A stretch of DNA of 20,124 bases, from NCBI GenBank assembly GCA_003490025.1, contig DNJC01000008.1:1-20124 (forward strand). Reading direction: 5' to 3'. Source of the DNA: Geobacter sp. (GTDB taxonomy: Bacteria; Desulfobacterota; Desulfuromonadia; Geobacterales; Geobacteraceae). The notes beneath the pieces were generated by a model, which saw nothing but the letters and a program-made list of their open reading frames with translations, made no database searches and was not told the DNA's origin. The position numbers were made by a program, and so were the translations under genes. Below are positions 7,786 through 14,503 of this stretch, one piece after another (position 1 is the first letter of the stretch; every line of letters begins with the position of its first letter).

Positions 7786-9033
7786 TTATTTTCCGTGCTG
7801 CTTCGCCTCGCCCTCCTGGAACAGGATATCCAGCGTCAGGGTCTCTCCTTCGCGCTCGAGCTTCAGCTTCCCCTTGTCGCCTGCGTGCTTCTGTTTGACT
7901 GCGTAAATCAGGTCGAGGCTCTCGTTGAGCGGGTCGCCGTCGAGTGACAAGAGGAGGTCTCCCACCTTCACCCCCGCCCGGGAGGCGTTCGAATCGGGGA
8001 CCACGCCGTTCACCACGAGGCCGCGCCCTTTCGGGTCCGGCTCGAACATCACGCCAAGAAGCACTCCGGATTTCTGGAGTTCCTCGTAGGCGAAGTAGGC
8101 CATGAAGTCGTAAGGGACGGTGGGGAAGTCCGGAATCTCCACTTCCATCATTTCCGGGTGCTTCTCCTTGGCGATCTGCACCTCATGCCCCCCGATGAGG
8201 ACGTAGGAGGTGGGGAGGCGGCGAAAAACGCGGCGGGGTATGCCGAAGCCGTAGTTCACGTGGTTTCCTCCGGCCACCACCACCAGACGCCGGTCCTTCC
8301 CTTCAGTGGTGGCAAGGTAGCGGGCGATGGATTCCGCCATGGTTTCATCCCAGAGCGTCTGGGCGCGCAGGAAACCCTCGACGTGCATCTTGCCATGGCT
8401 GTGCCCGCCGAAGATCCCTTCCGTCATGGCGCGCTGGTAGGGGTCGGAGAGGTCCATCTGCGGCAGTTGGGCCTTTTCCTCGGCGCTCAGTTCCTCGATC
8501 GGCTTGCTCCGCACCGCCTGCACCAGGCTCTTTTCCGCGTTCAGGGCGAGGAGCGGTATGTGCCGGTCGCGGGCGAATATCAGCAGGTCGCGGTAGTAGG
8601 CGAAGTCCATCTTCCAGTTGTCGAACCAGCGCGACGCCTTGAGGAAGGCCTTCTCGTCCAGCTCCCCCGCCACCCAGCGGTCGAGGACCGGCTGCTGCGA
8701 ACGGGTGAACATCTCCATGCCGAGCGTCACCTTCCCGGGATAACGTTCCGCCAGCGCCTTCAGGGTGTCGAGTTCCAGGCGGTGCGATGCCGGGTTGTCG
8801 TGCGTCTCTCCCACGTAGACCACCCGGGCGTCCCCGGCTATGGCCATCATCTGCTCGGAGCTGACCAGCGTGCCGGTCGGCAGGTGCACGATGTCCCCTA
8901 CCTTGGGAGCGGAAAGAAGAGGGTAGGGGTTCTCCGCATTCCCCATGTACCGCTTTGTGGCCGGCGTGCAGGCTGTCATGACCATAAGAGACAGGGCGGC
9001 TGCGAGATGCCCTGGGCGAGTGAAAGGTAGCAT
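7786..9033 (-). CDS. ChaN-like (haem/iron) lipoprotein with C-terminal PDZ domain
   Basis: Predicted lipoprotein of 415 residues. A short signal (1-21) ends in MTAC, giving lipidated C22. A ChaN-type domain (family known from Campylobacter ChaN, a haem-binding iron-regulated lipoprotein; Tiki-like fold) spans about 45-295. Its marks are VVYVGETHDNP with E76 and H78, H84, LGMEMFTRSQQ, and AGGNHVNYG near 254-262. A histidine-rich GGHSHGKMH lies at 209-217. The C-terminal part (about 322-406) looks like a PDZ domain: GLVVNGVVPDSNASRAGVKVGDLLLSLDGDPL. The start at 9033 is fixed by AGGAGG at close spacing and by the signal peptide; a longer upstream reading (to 9144) lacks both. A good promoter lies just upstream. 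Role in haem or metal handling, or as a peptidase-like protein, is inference. Confidence 0.87.
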   Translation of the reverse strand: MLPFTRPGHLAAALSLMVMTACTPATKRYMGNAENPYPLLSAPKVGDIVHLPTGTLVSSEQMMAIAGDARVVYVGETHDNPASHRLELDTLKALAERYPGKVTLGMEMFTRSQQPVLDRWVAGELDEKAFLKASRWFDNWKMDFAYYRDLLIFARDRHIPLLALNAEKSLVQAVRSKPIEELSAEEKAQLPQMDLSDPYQRAMTEGIFGGHSHGKMHVEGFLRAQTLWDETMAESIARYLATTEGKDRRLVVVAGGNHVNYGFGIPRRVFRRLPTSYVLIGGHEVQIAKEKHPEMMEVEIPDFPTVPYDFMAYFAYEELQKSGVLLGVMFEPDPKGRGLVVNGVVPDSNASRAGVKVGDLLLSLDGDPLNESLDLIYAVKQKHAGDKGKLKLEREGETLTLDILFQEGEAKQHGK

Positions 9034-9065
9034 GTTGCCTCCTGTGAATTTCGCATAATCAACGT

Positions 9066-9093
9066 ATAATAGCGACTTTAATGAGCTTGTCCA
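9066..9093 (-). promoter_or_regulatory. Sigma-70-type promoter of the ChaN-PDZ lipoprotein gene
   Basis: On the minus strand TGGACA (9088-9093) and TATTAT (9066-9071), each five of six to consensus, are 16 bp apart. Transcription would start near 9059, giving a leader of about 25 bases that contains the AGGAGG site. This supports the translation start at 9033, because the longer reading frame begins upstream of the promoter. Confidence 0.65.
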
Positions 9094-9185
9094 GATGGTT
9101 TTCGTCGGCGGGGGCGCTGCGGCTCCGTTTTTTTCGCCGGTCATCTTCTCTCCCGGTTCGATTTCCCTGCCGCCGCCCCCTTTGG

Positions 9186-9213
9186 TTGCCTAAGTTTTGG
9201 CTAATGATATGCT
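9186..9213 (+). promoter_or_regulatory. Candidate mlaC promoter (sigma-70 or sigma-54 reading)
   Basis: TTGCCT (9186-9191), 16 bp, TATGCT (9208-9213) is a fair sigma-70 match. The same bases can be read as a sigma-54 site: TGGC at 9198-9201 and ATGCT at 9209-9213, with GG and GC exactly 12 bases apart as sigma-54 requires, but with TA instead of AC after TGGC. Either would serve mlaC, 70 bases downstream. Confidence 0.35.
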
Positions 9214-9284
9214 CTACCGGTGCTTGAAGGGCCGGCAGTTAGGCGCAAAGAAGAGCCGCCGACCACCCCGAGGGAGGAGCTGAT

Positions 9285-9905
9285 ATGAAAGCCGCAGCCT
9301 GTCTGAAGGCAGTACTTTCCCTGATCGTCGCGACCGTCGTTCTCGTGGCGCTTGCCGCTCCGGCGCAAGCCTCGGTGACGGACGAGGTGAAGCGTGTGGT
9401 TGACGAGGTGGTGCGCATCGTCTCCGATGAGAACCTGAAAAAGCCGCAGAACGAGCCGCAGCGTCGCAAGGCGCTGAAGAGTGCCATCGGGAGCATCTTC
9501 GACTACTCGGAGATGGCCCAGCGCTCGCTGGCCACGCACTGGAAGGAGCGGAGCCCGGCGGAGAGAAAGGAGTTCGTCTCGCTTTTCGAGACGCTGCTGG
9601 AAAACTCCTACTCCGGGAAGATCGAGTCGTACCATAACGAGAAGATCGTCTACCTCAAGGAATCGCTGGACGGCCCCTACGCAGAGGTGAAGTCGAAGGT
9701 GATCGCGCCCAAGGGCGACGAGTACGCGCTCGATTATCGCCTGACGCAGAAGGGGGGGAAGTGGATGGTCTACGACGTGGTGATCGAGGGGGTGAGCCTT
9801 GTCTCCAACTATCGCGGGCAATTCAACAGGATCATCAACAACCAGGGGTATCCGGAACTTGTGAAGAAGTTGCGGGCCAAGAGCCAGGAGATAAAGGCGC
9901 CCTGA
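9285..9905 (+). CDS. mlaC: MlaC/Ttg2D-type periplasmic phospholipid-binding protein
   Basis: Predicted periplasmic lipid carrier that shuttles phospholipid between the MCE transporter in the inner membrane and an outer-membrane partner. The 206 residues begin with a signal peptide (hydrophobic core about 8-24, cleavage after AQA at 29). The mature part fits the toluene-tolerance Ttg2/MlaC family: VVRIVSDENL, the IFDYSEMAQRSLATHWKE segment, FVSLFETLLENSYSGKIESY, and the C-terminal WMVYDVVIEGVSLVSNYRGQFNRII typical of MlaC. The start has a strong AGGGAGGAG site. Unlike in E. coli, the gene is not next to mlaEFD: it lies about 5 kb away, across three minus-strand genes, with its own terminator. 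Whether it serves the transporter at 716-4171 is inferred; another MCE system elsewhere in the genome is possible. Confidence 0.9.
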   Translation: MKAAACLKAVLSLIVATVVLVALAAPAQASVTDEVKRVVDEVVRIVSDENLKKPQNEPQRRKALKSAIGSIFDYSEMAQRSLATHWKERSPAERKEFVSLFETLLENSYSGKIESYHNEKIVYLKESLDGPYAEVKSKVIAPKGDEYALDYRLTQKGGKWMVYDVVIEGVSLVSNYRGQFNRIINNQGYPELVKKLRAKSQEIKAP

Positions 9906-9933
9906 CAGGCATAGCTTGATGTAGTGAGTATCG

Positions 9934-9965
9934 GGCCGCTAAACGCATGTTTGGCGGCCTTTTTT
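9934..9965 (+). terminator. Intrinsic terminator after mlaC
   Basis: Stem GGCCGCTAAAC (9934-9944) pairs with GTTTGGCGGCC (9949-9959), 11 bp with one G-U pair, loop GCAT, then six T (9960-9965). The T-run abuts the -35 box of the leuB promoter. Confidence 0.93.
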
Positions 9966-9966
9966 G

Positions 9967-9996
9967 TTGACAACAAGCCACCCACGCTAATAGAAT
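9967..9996 (+). promoter_or_regulatory. Sigma-70-type promoter of leuB
   Basis: A perfect TTGACA (9967-9972) is followed after 18 bp by TAGAAT (9991-9996, five of six). Expected start of transcription is near 10003, leaving a leader of about 25 bases with no room for a leucine attenuator. Confidence 0.7.
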
Positions 9997-10027
9997 CGCT
10001 AATTTAATACATATGGGAGGTTGTGCA

Positions 10028-11116
10028 ATGGCAAAGCTTTTTAAGGTGGCGGTGCTGCCGGGTGACGGTATAGGTCCTGAGGTTATGGCAGAGGCGCTCA
10101 AGGTGCTGGATGCAGTCGAGAAACGCTACGACGTCACATTCGAGCGGACGCACGCCAACGTAGGCGGGGCCGGCATCGACCTGGAAGGGCGCGCGCTTCC
10201 CGAGACCACCGTTAACATATGCAAGGCATCCGACGCCATTTTGTTCGGCTCCGTGGGCGGGCCTAAATGGGAAACCCTTCCCCCGGACGAGCAGCCGGAG
10301 CGCGGCGCACTGCTGCCGCTTCGCAAGATCTTCGGCCTTTACGCCAACCTGCGTCCGGCCATCATCTTCCCGTCGCTCACCAGCGCCTCCTCCCTGAAGG
10401 AAGAGGTGATCGCCGGCGGCTTCGACATCCTGGTGATCCGCGAGCTTACCGGCGGCATCTATTTCTCCCAGCCCAAGGGTATCGACGGCACCGGGCGTGA
10501 CCGGGTCGGCGTCGACACCATGCGCTACAGCGTCCCCGAGATCGAGCGCATCACCCACGTCGCCTTCCAGGCGGCCCGCAAGCGCGGCAAGAAAGTCTGC
10601 TCCATCGACAAGGCCAACGTGCTCTCAACCTCTGTGCTCTGGCGCGAGATCGTCATCACCATCGCGAAGGAGTATCCGGACGTCGAGCTCTCCCACATGT
10701 ATGTGGACAACGCCGCCATGCAGCTGGTAAAGTGGCCGAAGCAATTCGACGTCATCCTCTGCGAGAACATGTTCGGCGACATCCTTTCCGACGAGGCCGC
10801 CATGCTGACCGGCTCGCTCGGCATGCTCCCCTCCGCGTCTCTTGCCGAGGGGACCTTCGGGATGTACGAGCCCTCCGGCGGGAGCGCGCCCGACATCGCC
10901 GGGCAGGGGATCGCCAACCCGATCGCCCAGATCCTTTCCGCGGGGATGATGCTCCGCTACTCCTTCGGGATGGTCGAGGCTGCCGACGCCATCGACAACG
11001 CGGTCGCCAAGGTACTCGACGGCGGTTACCGCACCAGGGACATCTATCAGGAGAAGGCCGGCGAGAAGCTGGTCAACACCAGGGAGATCGGCGACGCGAT
11101 CATCGCGAACCTGTAA
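10028..11116 (+). CDS. leuB: 3-Isopropylmalate dehydrogenase
   Basis: Oxidises and decarboxylates 3-isopropylmalate with NAD, the third step of leucine biosynthesis, in the cytoplasm. The 362 residues show the N-terminal VAVLPGDGIGPEVM, the substrate loop RELTGGIYFSQPKG, the metal and substrate segment VDNAAMQLVKWPKQFDVILCENMFGDILSDEAA (conserved aspartates), and the NAD-binding GSAPDIAGQGIANP. Length is normal for bacterial LeuB. I chose ATG 10028 over ATG 10013 because GGGAGG (10015-10020) sits correctly for the former and overlaps the latter. The gene has its own promoter, and an asd gene follows 72 bases later on the same strand, with only a U-less hairpin between them, so a leuB-asd transcript is likely. 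leuA, leuC and leuD are not in the window. Confidence 0.97.
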   Translation: MAKLFKVAVLPGDGIGPEVMAEALKVLDAVEKRYDVTFERTHANVGGAGIDLEGRALPETTVNICKASDAILFGSVGGPKWETLPPDEQPERGALLPLRKIFGLYANLRPAIIFPSLTSASSLKEEVIAGGFDILVIRELTGGIYFSQPKGIDGTGRDRVGVDTMRYSVPEIERITHVAFQAARKRGKKVCSIDKANVLSTSVLWREIVITIAKEYPDVELSHMYVDNAAMQLVKWPKQFDVILCENMFGDILSDEAAMLTGSLGMLPSASLAEGTFGMYEPSGGSAPDIAGQGIANPIAQILSAGMMLRYSFGMVEAADAIDNAVAKVLDGGYRTRDIYQEKAGEKLVNTREIGDAIIANL

Positions 11117-11136
11117 CCACCCATAAACCCGGTAGA

Positions 11137-11152
11137 GGCGGGGAGACCCGCC
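11137..11152 (+). other. Stable hairpin between leuB and the first asd gene
   Basis: GGCGGG (11137-11142), loop GAGA, CCCGCC (11147-11152): a perfect 6-bp GC stem with a GNRA-type tetraloop. No T-run follows, so it is not a convincing terminator; it may protect the leuB 3' end or mark an RNA-processing point. Confidence 0.5.
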
Positions 11153-11188
11153 GGTGAACATAAAAAACAAGTGAAAGGAAGGTCGCCT

Positions 11189-12286
11189 ATGAAAGTCGGA
11201 TTAGTCGGTTGGCGTGGCATGGTAGGTTCGGTTCTCATGCAGCGGATGCAGGAAGAGAACGATTTCGCAGGGATCGAGCCGGTATTCTTCACAACCTCCC
11301 AGGTGGGGCAGGAAGCCCCCATGAACGCGGGGACGCTGAAGGACGCTTCGGACATCAACGAGTTGAAGAAGCTGGACGTCATCATCACCTGCCAGGGTGG
11401 CGATTACACCAAGGCGGTACGTCCGGAGCTGAACAAGGCCGGCTGGAAGGGGTACTGGATCGACGCGGCGAGCACGCTCCGCATGGAGAACGACGCCGTC
11501 ATCATCCTCGACCCGATCAACCGCAACGTCATCGACGCAGCCCTTGCCAAAGGTGTCAAGGATTACGTCGGCGGCAACTGCACCGTCAGCCTCATGCTGA
11601 TGGGTTTGGGCGGGCTGTTCAAGACGGGCGTGGTCGAGTGGCTCACCTCCATGACCTACCAGGCCGCATCCGGCGCGGGCGCTCCCAACATGCGCGAACT
11701 CCTCTCCCAGATGGGGGTCCTGCAGGGCTCTGTCGCCGAGCAACTGAAGAACCCGGGTTCCGCCATCCTGGAGATCGACCGCAAGGTCACCGCGATGCTG
11801 AGAAGCTCCGACATGCCGACCAAGGAGTTCGGCTTCCCGCTGGCAGGCAACGTGCTCCCGTGGATCGACCGCGAGGTTGAGGACGGGCAGAGCCGCGAGG
11901 AGTGGAAAGGGTATGCCGAGACCAACAAGATCCTCGGCGGCGCCAACCCCATTCCCGTGGACGGCCTCTGCGTGCGCGTCGGCGCCATGCGCTGCCACAG
12001 CCAGGCGCTGACCATCAAGCTGAACAAGGACATCCCGATCGCCGAGATCGAGGAGATGATCAAGAACGACAACCAGTGGGTGAAGTTCGTCCCCAACAAC
12101 AAGGCCGACACCCTGGCCCAGCTGACCCCGGCTGCCGTTTCCGGGTCGCTGACCGTGCCGGTCGGTCGCGTGCGCAAGATGAAGATGGGGCCGCAGTACC
12201 TCTCCGCCTTCACCTGCGGCGACCAGCTCCTGTGGGGTGCAGCGGAGCCGCTGCGCCGCATGCTGCGGATTTTGAAGGAGCGGTAG
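11189..12286 (+). CDS. asd: Aspartate-semialdehyde dehydrogenase, E. coli-type
   Basis: Reduces aspartyl phosphate to aspartate semialdehyde with NADPH, the branch-point step toward lysine, diaminopimelate, threonine and methionine. The 365 residues match the E. coli-type subfamily: N-terminal VGLVGWRGMVGSVLMQRM, then PVFFTTSQVGQEAP, and the catalytic block GGNCTVSLMLMGLGGLF with C131. Later segments TYQAASGAGAPNMRELLSQM and VRVGAMRCHSQALTIKL are also typical. The start at 11189 follows AAAGGAAGG; a longer GTG start at 11171 overlaps that site and is less likely. A second asd gene of a different subfamily lies 129 bases downstream, after a strong terminator. Having both types side by side is unusual; which one carries the main flux cannot be told from sequence. 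Confidence 0.95.
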   Translation: MKVGLVGWRGMVGSVLMQRMQEENDFAGIEPVFFTTSQVGQEAPMNAGTLKDASDINELKKLDVIITCQGGDYTKAVRPELNKAGWKGYWIDAASTLRMENDAVIILDPINRNVIDAALAKGVKDYVGGNCTVSLMLMGLGGLFKTGVVEWLTSMTYQAASGAGAPNMRELLSQMGVLQGSVAEQLKNPGSAILEIDRKVTAMLRSSDMPTKEFGFPLAGNVLPWIDREVEDGQSREEWKGYAETNKILGGANPIPVDGLCVRVGAMRCHSQALTIKLNKDIPIAEIEEMIKNDNQWVKFVPNNKADTLAQLTPAAVSGSLTVPVGRVRKMKMGPQYLSAFTCGDQLLWGAAEPLRRMLRILKER

Positions 12287-12293
12287 CATCCGG

Positions 12294-12326
12294 CCGATCC
12301 GTCGGATCGGACCGATCGGTCCGATC
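12294..12326. repeat. Palindromic GATCGGACC/GGTCCGATC repeat
   Basis: A perfect 22-bp palindrome at 12305-12326 (half-site GATCGGACCGA) overlaps an adjoining inverted repeat CCGATCC (12294-12300)/GGATCGG (12304-12310). The whole block is built from iterated GATCGG/GGTCCGA words and starts eight bases after the asd stop codon. The GGTCCGA core is shared with the tandem repeat at 2-64. Confidence 0.85.
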
Positions 12327-12349
12327 AACCAAGACCAGCAACAACCAGC

Positions 12350-12391
12350 GGAGCGCGTCCCCCGGCAAAGGGTGGGCGCGCTCCCGTTTTT
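12350..12391 (+). terminator. Intrinsic terminator between the two asd genes
   Basis: GGAGCGCGTCC (12350-12360) pairs with GGGCGCGCTCC (12374-12384), 11 bp with one G-U, extended inward by CCC/GGG around a GGCAAA loop with one bulged T. TTTTT follows at 12387-12391. It ends the leuB-asd unit and implies that the second asd depends on read-through or an unseen promoter in the 24 bases that follow. Confidence 0.85.
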
Positions 12392-12415
12392 GTCTTTACG
12401 AGGAGAAGCAAGATT

Positions 12416-13435
12416 ATGAGCAGGCTTTGGAATGTAGCAGTGGTAGGCGCAACCGGTGCGGTGGGAACCCAGATGATCGAGTGCCTCGGGGAGCGCAAGT
12501 TCCCGGTCGGTAAGATCAGGTTCCTGGCGAGCGGCCGCAGCGCAGGGAAGGTCCTCGAATTCAACGGGAAGCCGGTGCCGGTCGAGGAGCTGACGCATGA
12601 TTGCTTCGAGGGGATCGACATCGCCCTTTTCTCGGCCGGCGGGGCCCGCTCCGAGGAGTTCTGCCCCTCGGCCGCCAAGGCCGGCGCCGTCTGCATCGAC
12701 AACTCCAGCGCCTGGAGGATGGACCCGGATGTGCCGCTGGTGGTCCCCGAGGTGAATCCCCACGCCATCGCCGATTACAAGAAGAAGGGGATCATCGCCA
12801 ACCCGAACTGCTCCACCATCCAGATGGTGGTGGCCCTGAAGCCGTTGCACGATTTCGCGGCCATCAAGAGGATCGTCGTCTCCACCTACCAGGCGGTCTC
12901 CGGTACCGGGAGCAAGGCGATCGACGAACTCCGCGTCCAGACAGGGGAACTGCTGAACGGCCGCCCGACCAAGAACGAGGTCTACCCGCACCGCATCGCC
13001 TTCAACTGCATCCCGCAGATCGATTCCTTCTGCGACAACGGCTACACCAAGGAAGAGATGAAGATGGTGAACGAGACCCGGAAGATCATGGAGGCGGACA
13101 TCAAGACCACCGCAACCTGCGTCCGGGTCCCGGTCTTCTTCGGCCATTCGGAGTCGGTCAACATCGAGACGGCAAAGAAGATCACCGTGGCAAAGGCGCG
13201 TGAGCTGCTCGAGGACGCCCCCGGCGTGGAACTGGTGGACAACCCGGCCAATGGCGAATACCCGATGACGATGGACGCGGCGGGGGAGGATCTCACCCTG
13301 GTGGGACGCATCCGCGAGGACGCCTCCGTTCAAAACGGCCTGAACCTCTGGATCGTCGCCGACAACCTCCGCAAGGGCGCCGCGACCAACGCGGTGCAGA
13401 TCGCGGAGATTCTGGTGGAGAAATATTTGAAGTAA
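12416..13435 (+). CDS. asd: Aspartate-semialdehyde dehydrogenase, second subfamily
   Basis: The same reaction as the upstream asd is predicted, but the protein belongs to the other large subfamily, common in Gram-positive bacteria, archaea and many Proteobacteria. The 339 residues have the NADP-binding GATGAVG (11-17), FLASGRSAGK, the LFSAGGARSEEF and DNSSAWRMDPDVPLVVPEVNP segments, and the catalytic ANPNCSTIQM with C132. The segment STYQAVSGTGSKAIDEL is typical. It shares little beyond fold-level motifs with the gene before it, so this is not a recent tandem duplication. AGGAG (12401-12405) lies ten bases before the ATG. It follows a terminator directly, so its expression could differ from that of leuB and the first asd. 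Confidence 0.96.
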   Translation: MSRLWNVAVVGATGAVGTQMIECLGERKFPVGKIRFLASGRSAGKVLEFNGKPVPVEELTHDCFEGIDIALFSAGGARSEEFCPSAAKAGAVCIDNSSAWRMDPDVPLVVPEVNPHAIADYKKKGIIANPNCSTIQMVVALKPLHDFAAIKRIVVSTYQAVSGTGSKAIDELRVQTGELLNGRPTKNEVYPHRIAFNCIPQIDSFCDNGYTKEEMKMVNETRKIMEADIKTTATCVRVPVFFGHSESVNIETAKKITVAKARELLEDAPGVELVDNPANGEYPMTMDAAGEDLTLVGRIREDASVQNGLNLWIVADNLRKGAATNAVQIAEILVEKYLK

Positions 13436-13492
13436 GGATGCCGAGGCTGATGGGAGCGCACCCCTGTCAGCTCTTGTCTGCGCTCGCGTAAG

Positions 13493-13602
13493 CTCTCCCT
13501 CGCCCTACGGGAGAGGGCCGGGGTGAGGGCGCCGACGTAGGCAACCCTGTCTCTTCATGGCAACGCCCTCACCCCCATCCCCTCTCCCGATGGGCGAGGG
13601 GG
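13493..13602. repeat. Inverted pair of REP-like elements
   Basis: Two related copies of about 36-38 bp face each other: copy 1 at 13495-13530 (CTCCCTCGCCC then GGGAGAGGG and GGGGTGAGGGC) and copy 2 at 13565-13602, its near reverse complement, separated by 34 bases. Copy 1 contains its own hairpin CTCTCCC (13493-13499)/GGGAGAG (13509-13515). Transcribed, the pair would form a long stem. No T-run follows. A third, partial copy is at about 15444-15462. Confidence 0.8.
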
Positions 13603-13626
13603 GCCAGCGGCAAGGCTTAAGCAAAT

Positions 13627-14379
13627 ATGCGCAACATCAAACTGACCATAGAATACGACGGCACCGCCTACTGCGGGTGGCAGGTGCAGCCAAACGGCCT
13701 GACCGTCCAGCAGGTCATCGAGGAGGCTCTCGCCGGCATGCTGGGTGAGCGAACCACCCTGCACGGCTCCGGGCGCACCGACGCGGGCGTGCACGCCCGC
13801 GGCATGGTGGCCTGCTTCAAGACGGACCGCACCATGCCGCTGCGCGCCTTCCGGGAGGGGCTGAACTGCCTGCTTCCCAGGGACATCGCGGTACGCGACG
13901 CCTGCGAGGTGCCGCTTGGCTTTCACCCCCGCTTCGACGCCCAGGCGAAGCATTACCGCTACACCATGCTGCTGGACAACCTCCGCTCACCGCTGGCGCG
14001 CCACACGGCCTGGCGCATCCAGGGGAAGCTCGACATCGAGGCGATGCGGGCGGCCTGCGCCGTCTTCGTGGGGGAGCACGACTTCTCGGCCTTCCGGGGC
14101 TCCAACTGCGCCGCCAAGACGACGGTGCGCCGGATCTACAGCATGGAACTGCTGCAGGACGACCGCTTCCTCCACCTGGACGTCAAGGGGAGCGGTTTTC
14201 TCAAGAACATGGTCCGTATCATCACCGGCACGCTGATCGAGGTGGGGCAGGGGAAGAAGAGTCCTGCAGACGTTGCACGCCTGCTCAAGGGGGGAGGCCG
14301 GCACGAGTCGGGCATGACCGTGCCGCCGCAGGGGCTCTGCCTGGTGCAGGTTTTTTACCCGGAACACGACGGAGAATGA
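13627..14379 (+). CDS. truA: tRNA pseudouridine(38-40) synthase TruA
   Basis: Converts uridines 38-40 in the anticodon arm of many tRNAs to pseudouridine. The 250 residues carry the family signature GSGRTDAGVHARG with catalytic D52, the opening LTIEYDGTAYCGWQVQP, and the later segments HYRYTMLLDN, DFSAFRG and SGFLKNMVRIITGTLIEVG. Length is normal. The ATG has only a weak AAGG upstream and follows a repeat-filled gap, so the promoter is not evident. A weak 5-bp hairpin (14380-14397) follows the stop without a T-run, and the rplM promoter starts 44 bases after the stop. In related bacteria truA often lies between asd and rplM, consistent with this order. Confidence 0.96.
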   Translation: MRNIKLTIEYDGTAYCGWQVQPNGLTVQQVIEEALAGMLGERTTLHGSGRTDAGVHARGMVACFKTDRTMPLRAFREGLNCLLPRDIAVRDACEVPLGFHPRFDAQAKHYRYTMLLDNLRSPLARHTAWRIQGKLDIEAMRAACAVFVGEHDFSAFRGSNCAAKTTVRRIYSMELLQDDRFLHLDVKGSGFLKNMVRIITGTLIEVGQGKKSPADVARLLKGGGRHESGMTVPPQGLCLVQVFYPEHDGE

Positions 14380-14423
14380 CGCGCTTTTTATGGCGCGCTA
14401 ATTTCCTTCCCGGCTTTTTTGTC

Positions 14424-14452
14424 TTGACATGAGCCGTGGAATGGATTAGATT
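14424..14452 (+). promoter_or_regulatory. Sigma-70-type promoter of rplM-rpsI
   Basis: A perfect TTGACA (14424-14429), 17-bp spacer and TAGATT (14447-14452, four of six). Transcription would start near 14459, giving a leader of about 45 bases before rplM. Confidence 0.65.
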
Positions 14453-14503
14453 CTCAAACTTCTGTAAGTTAATGTGCTAATTCCAGATAGCTGTGAGGTT
14501 TCG

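Noticed and set aside
9110..9134. GGGGC/GCTCC hairpin followed by seven T as a plus-strand terminator
   Set aside because: The stem is only 5 bp and there is no plus-strand gene upstream for it to end; probably chance.
14380..14397. Hairpin after truA as a terminator
   Set aside because: A 5-bp CGCGC/GCGCG stem with the T-run in its loop rather than after it.
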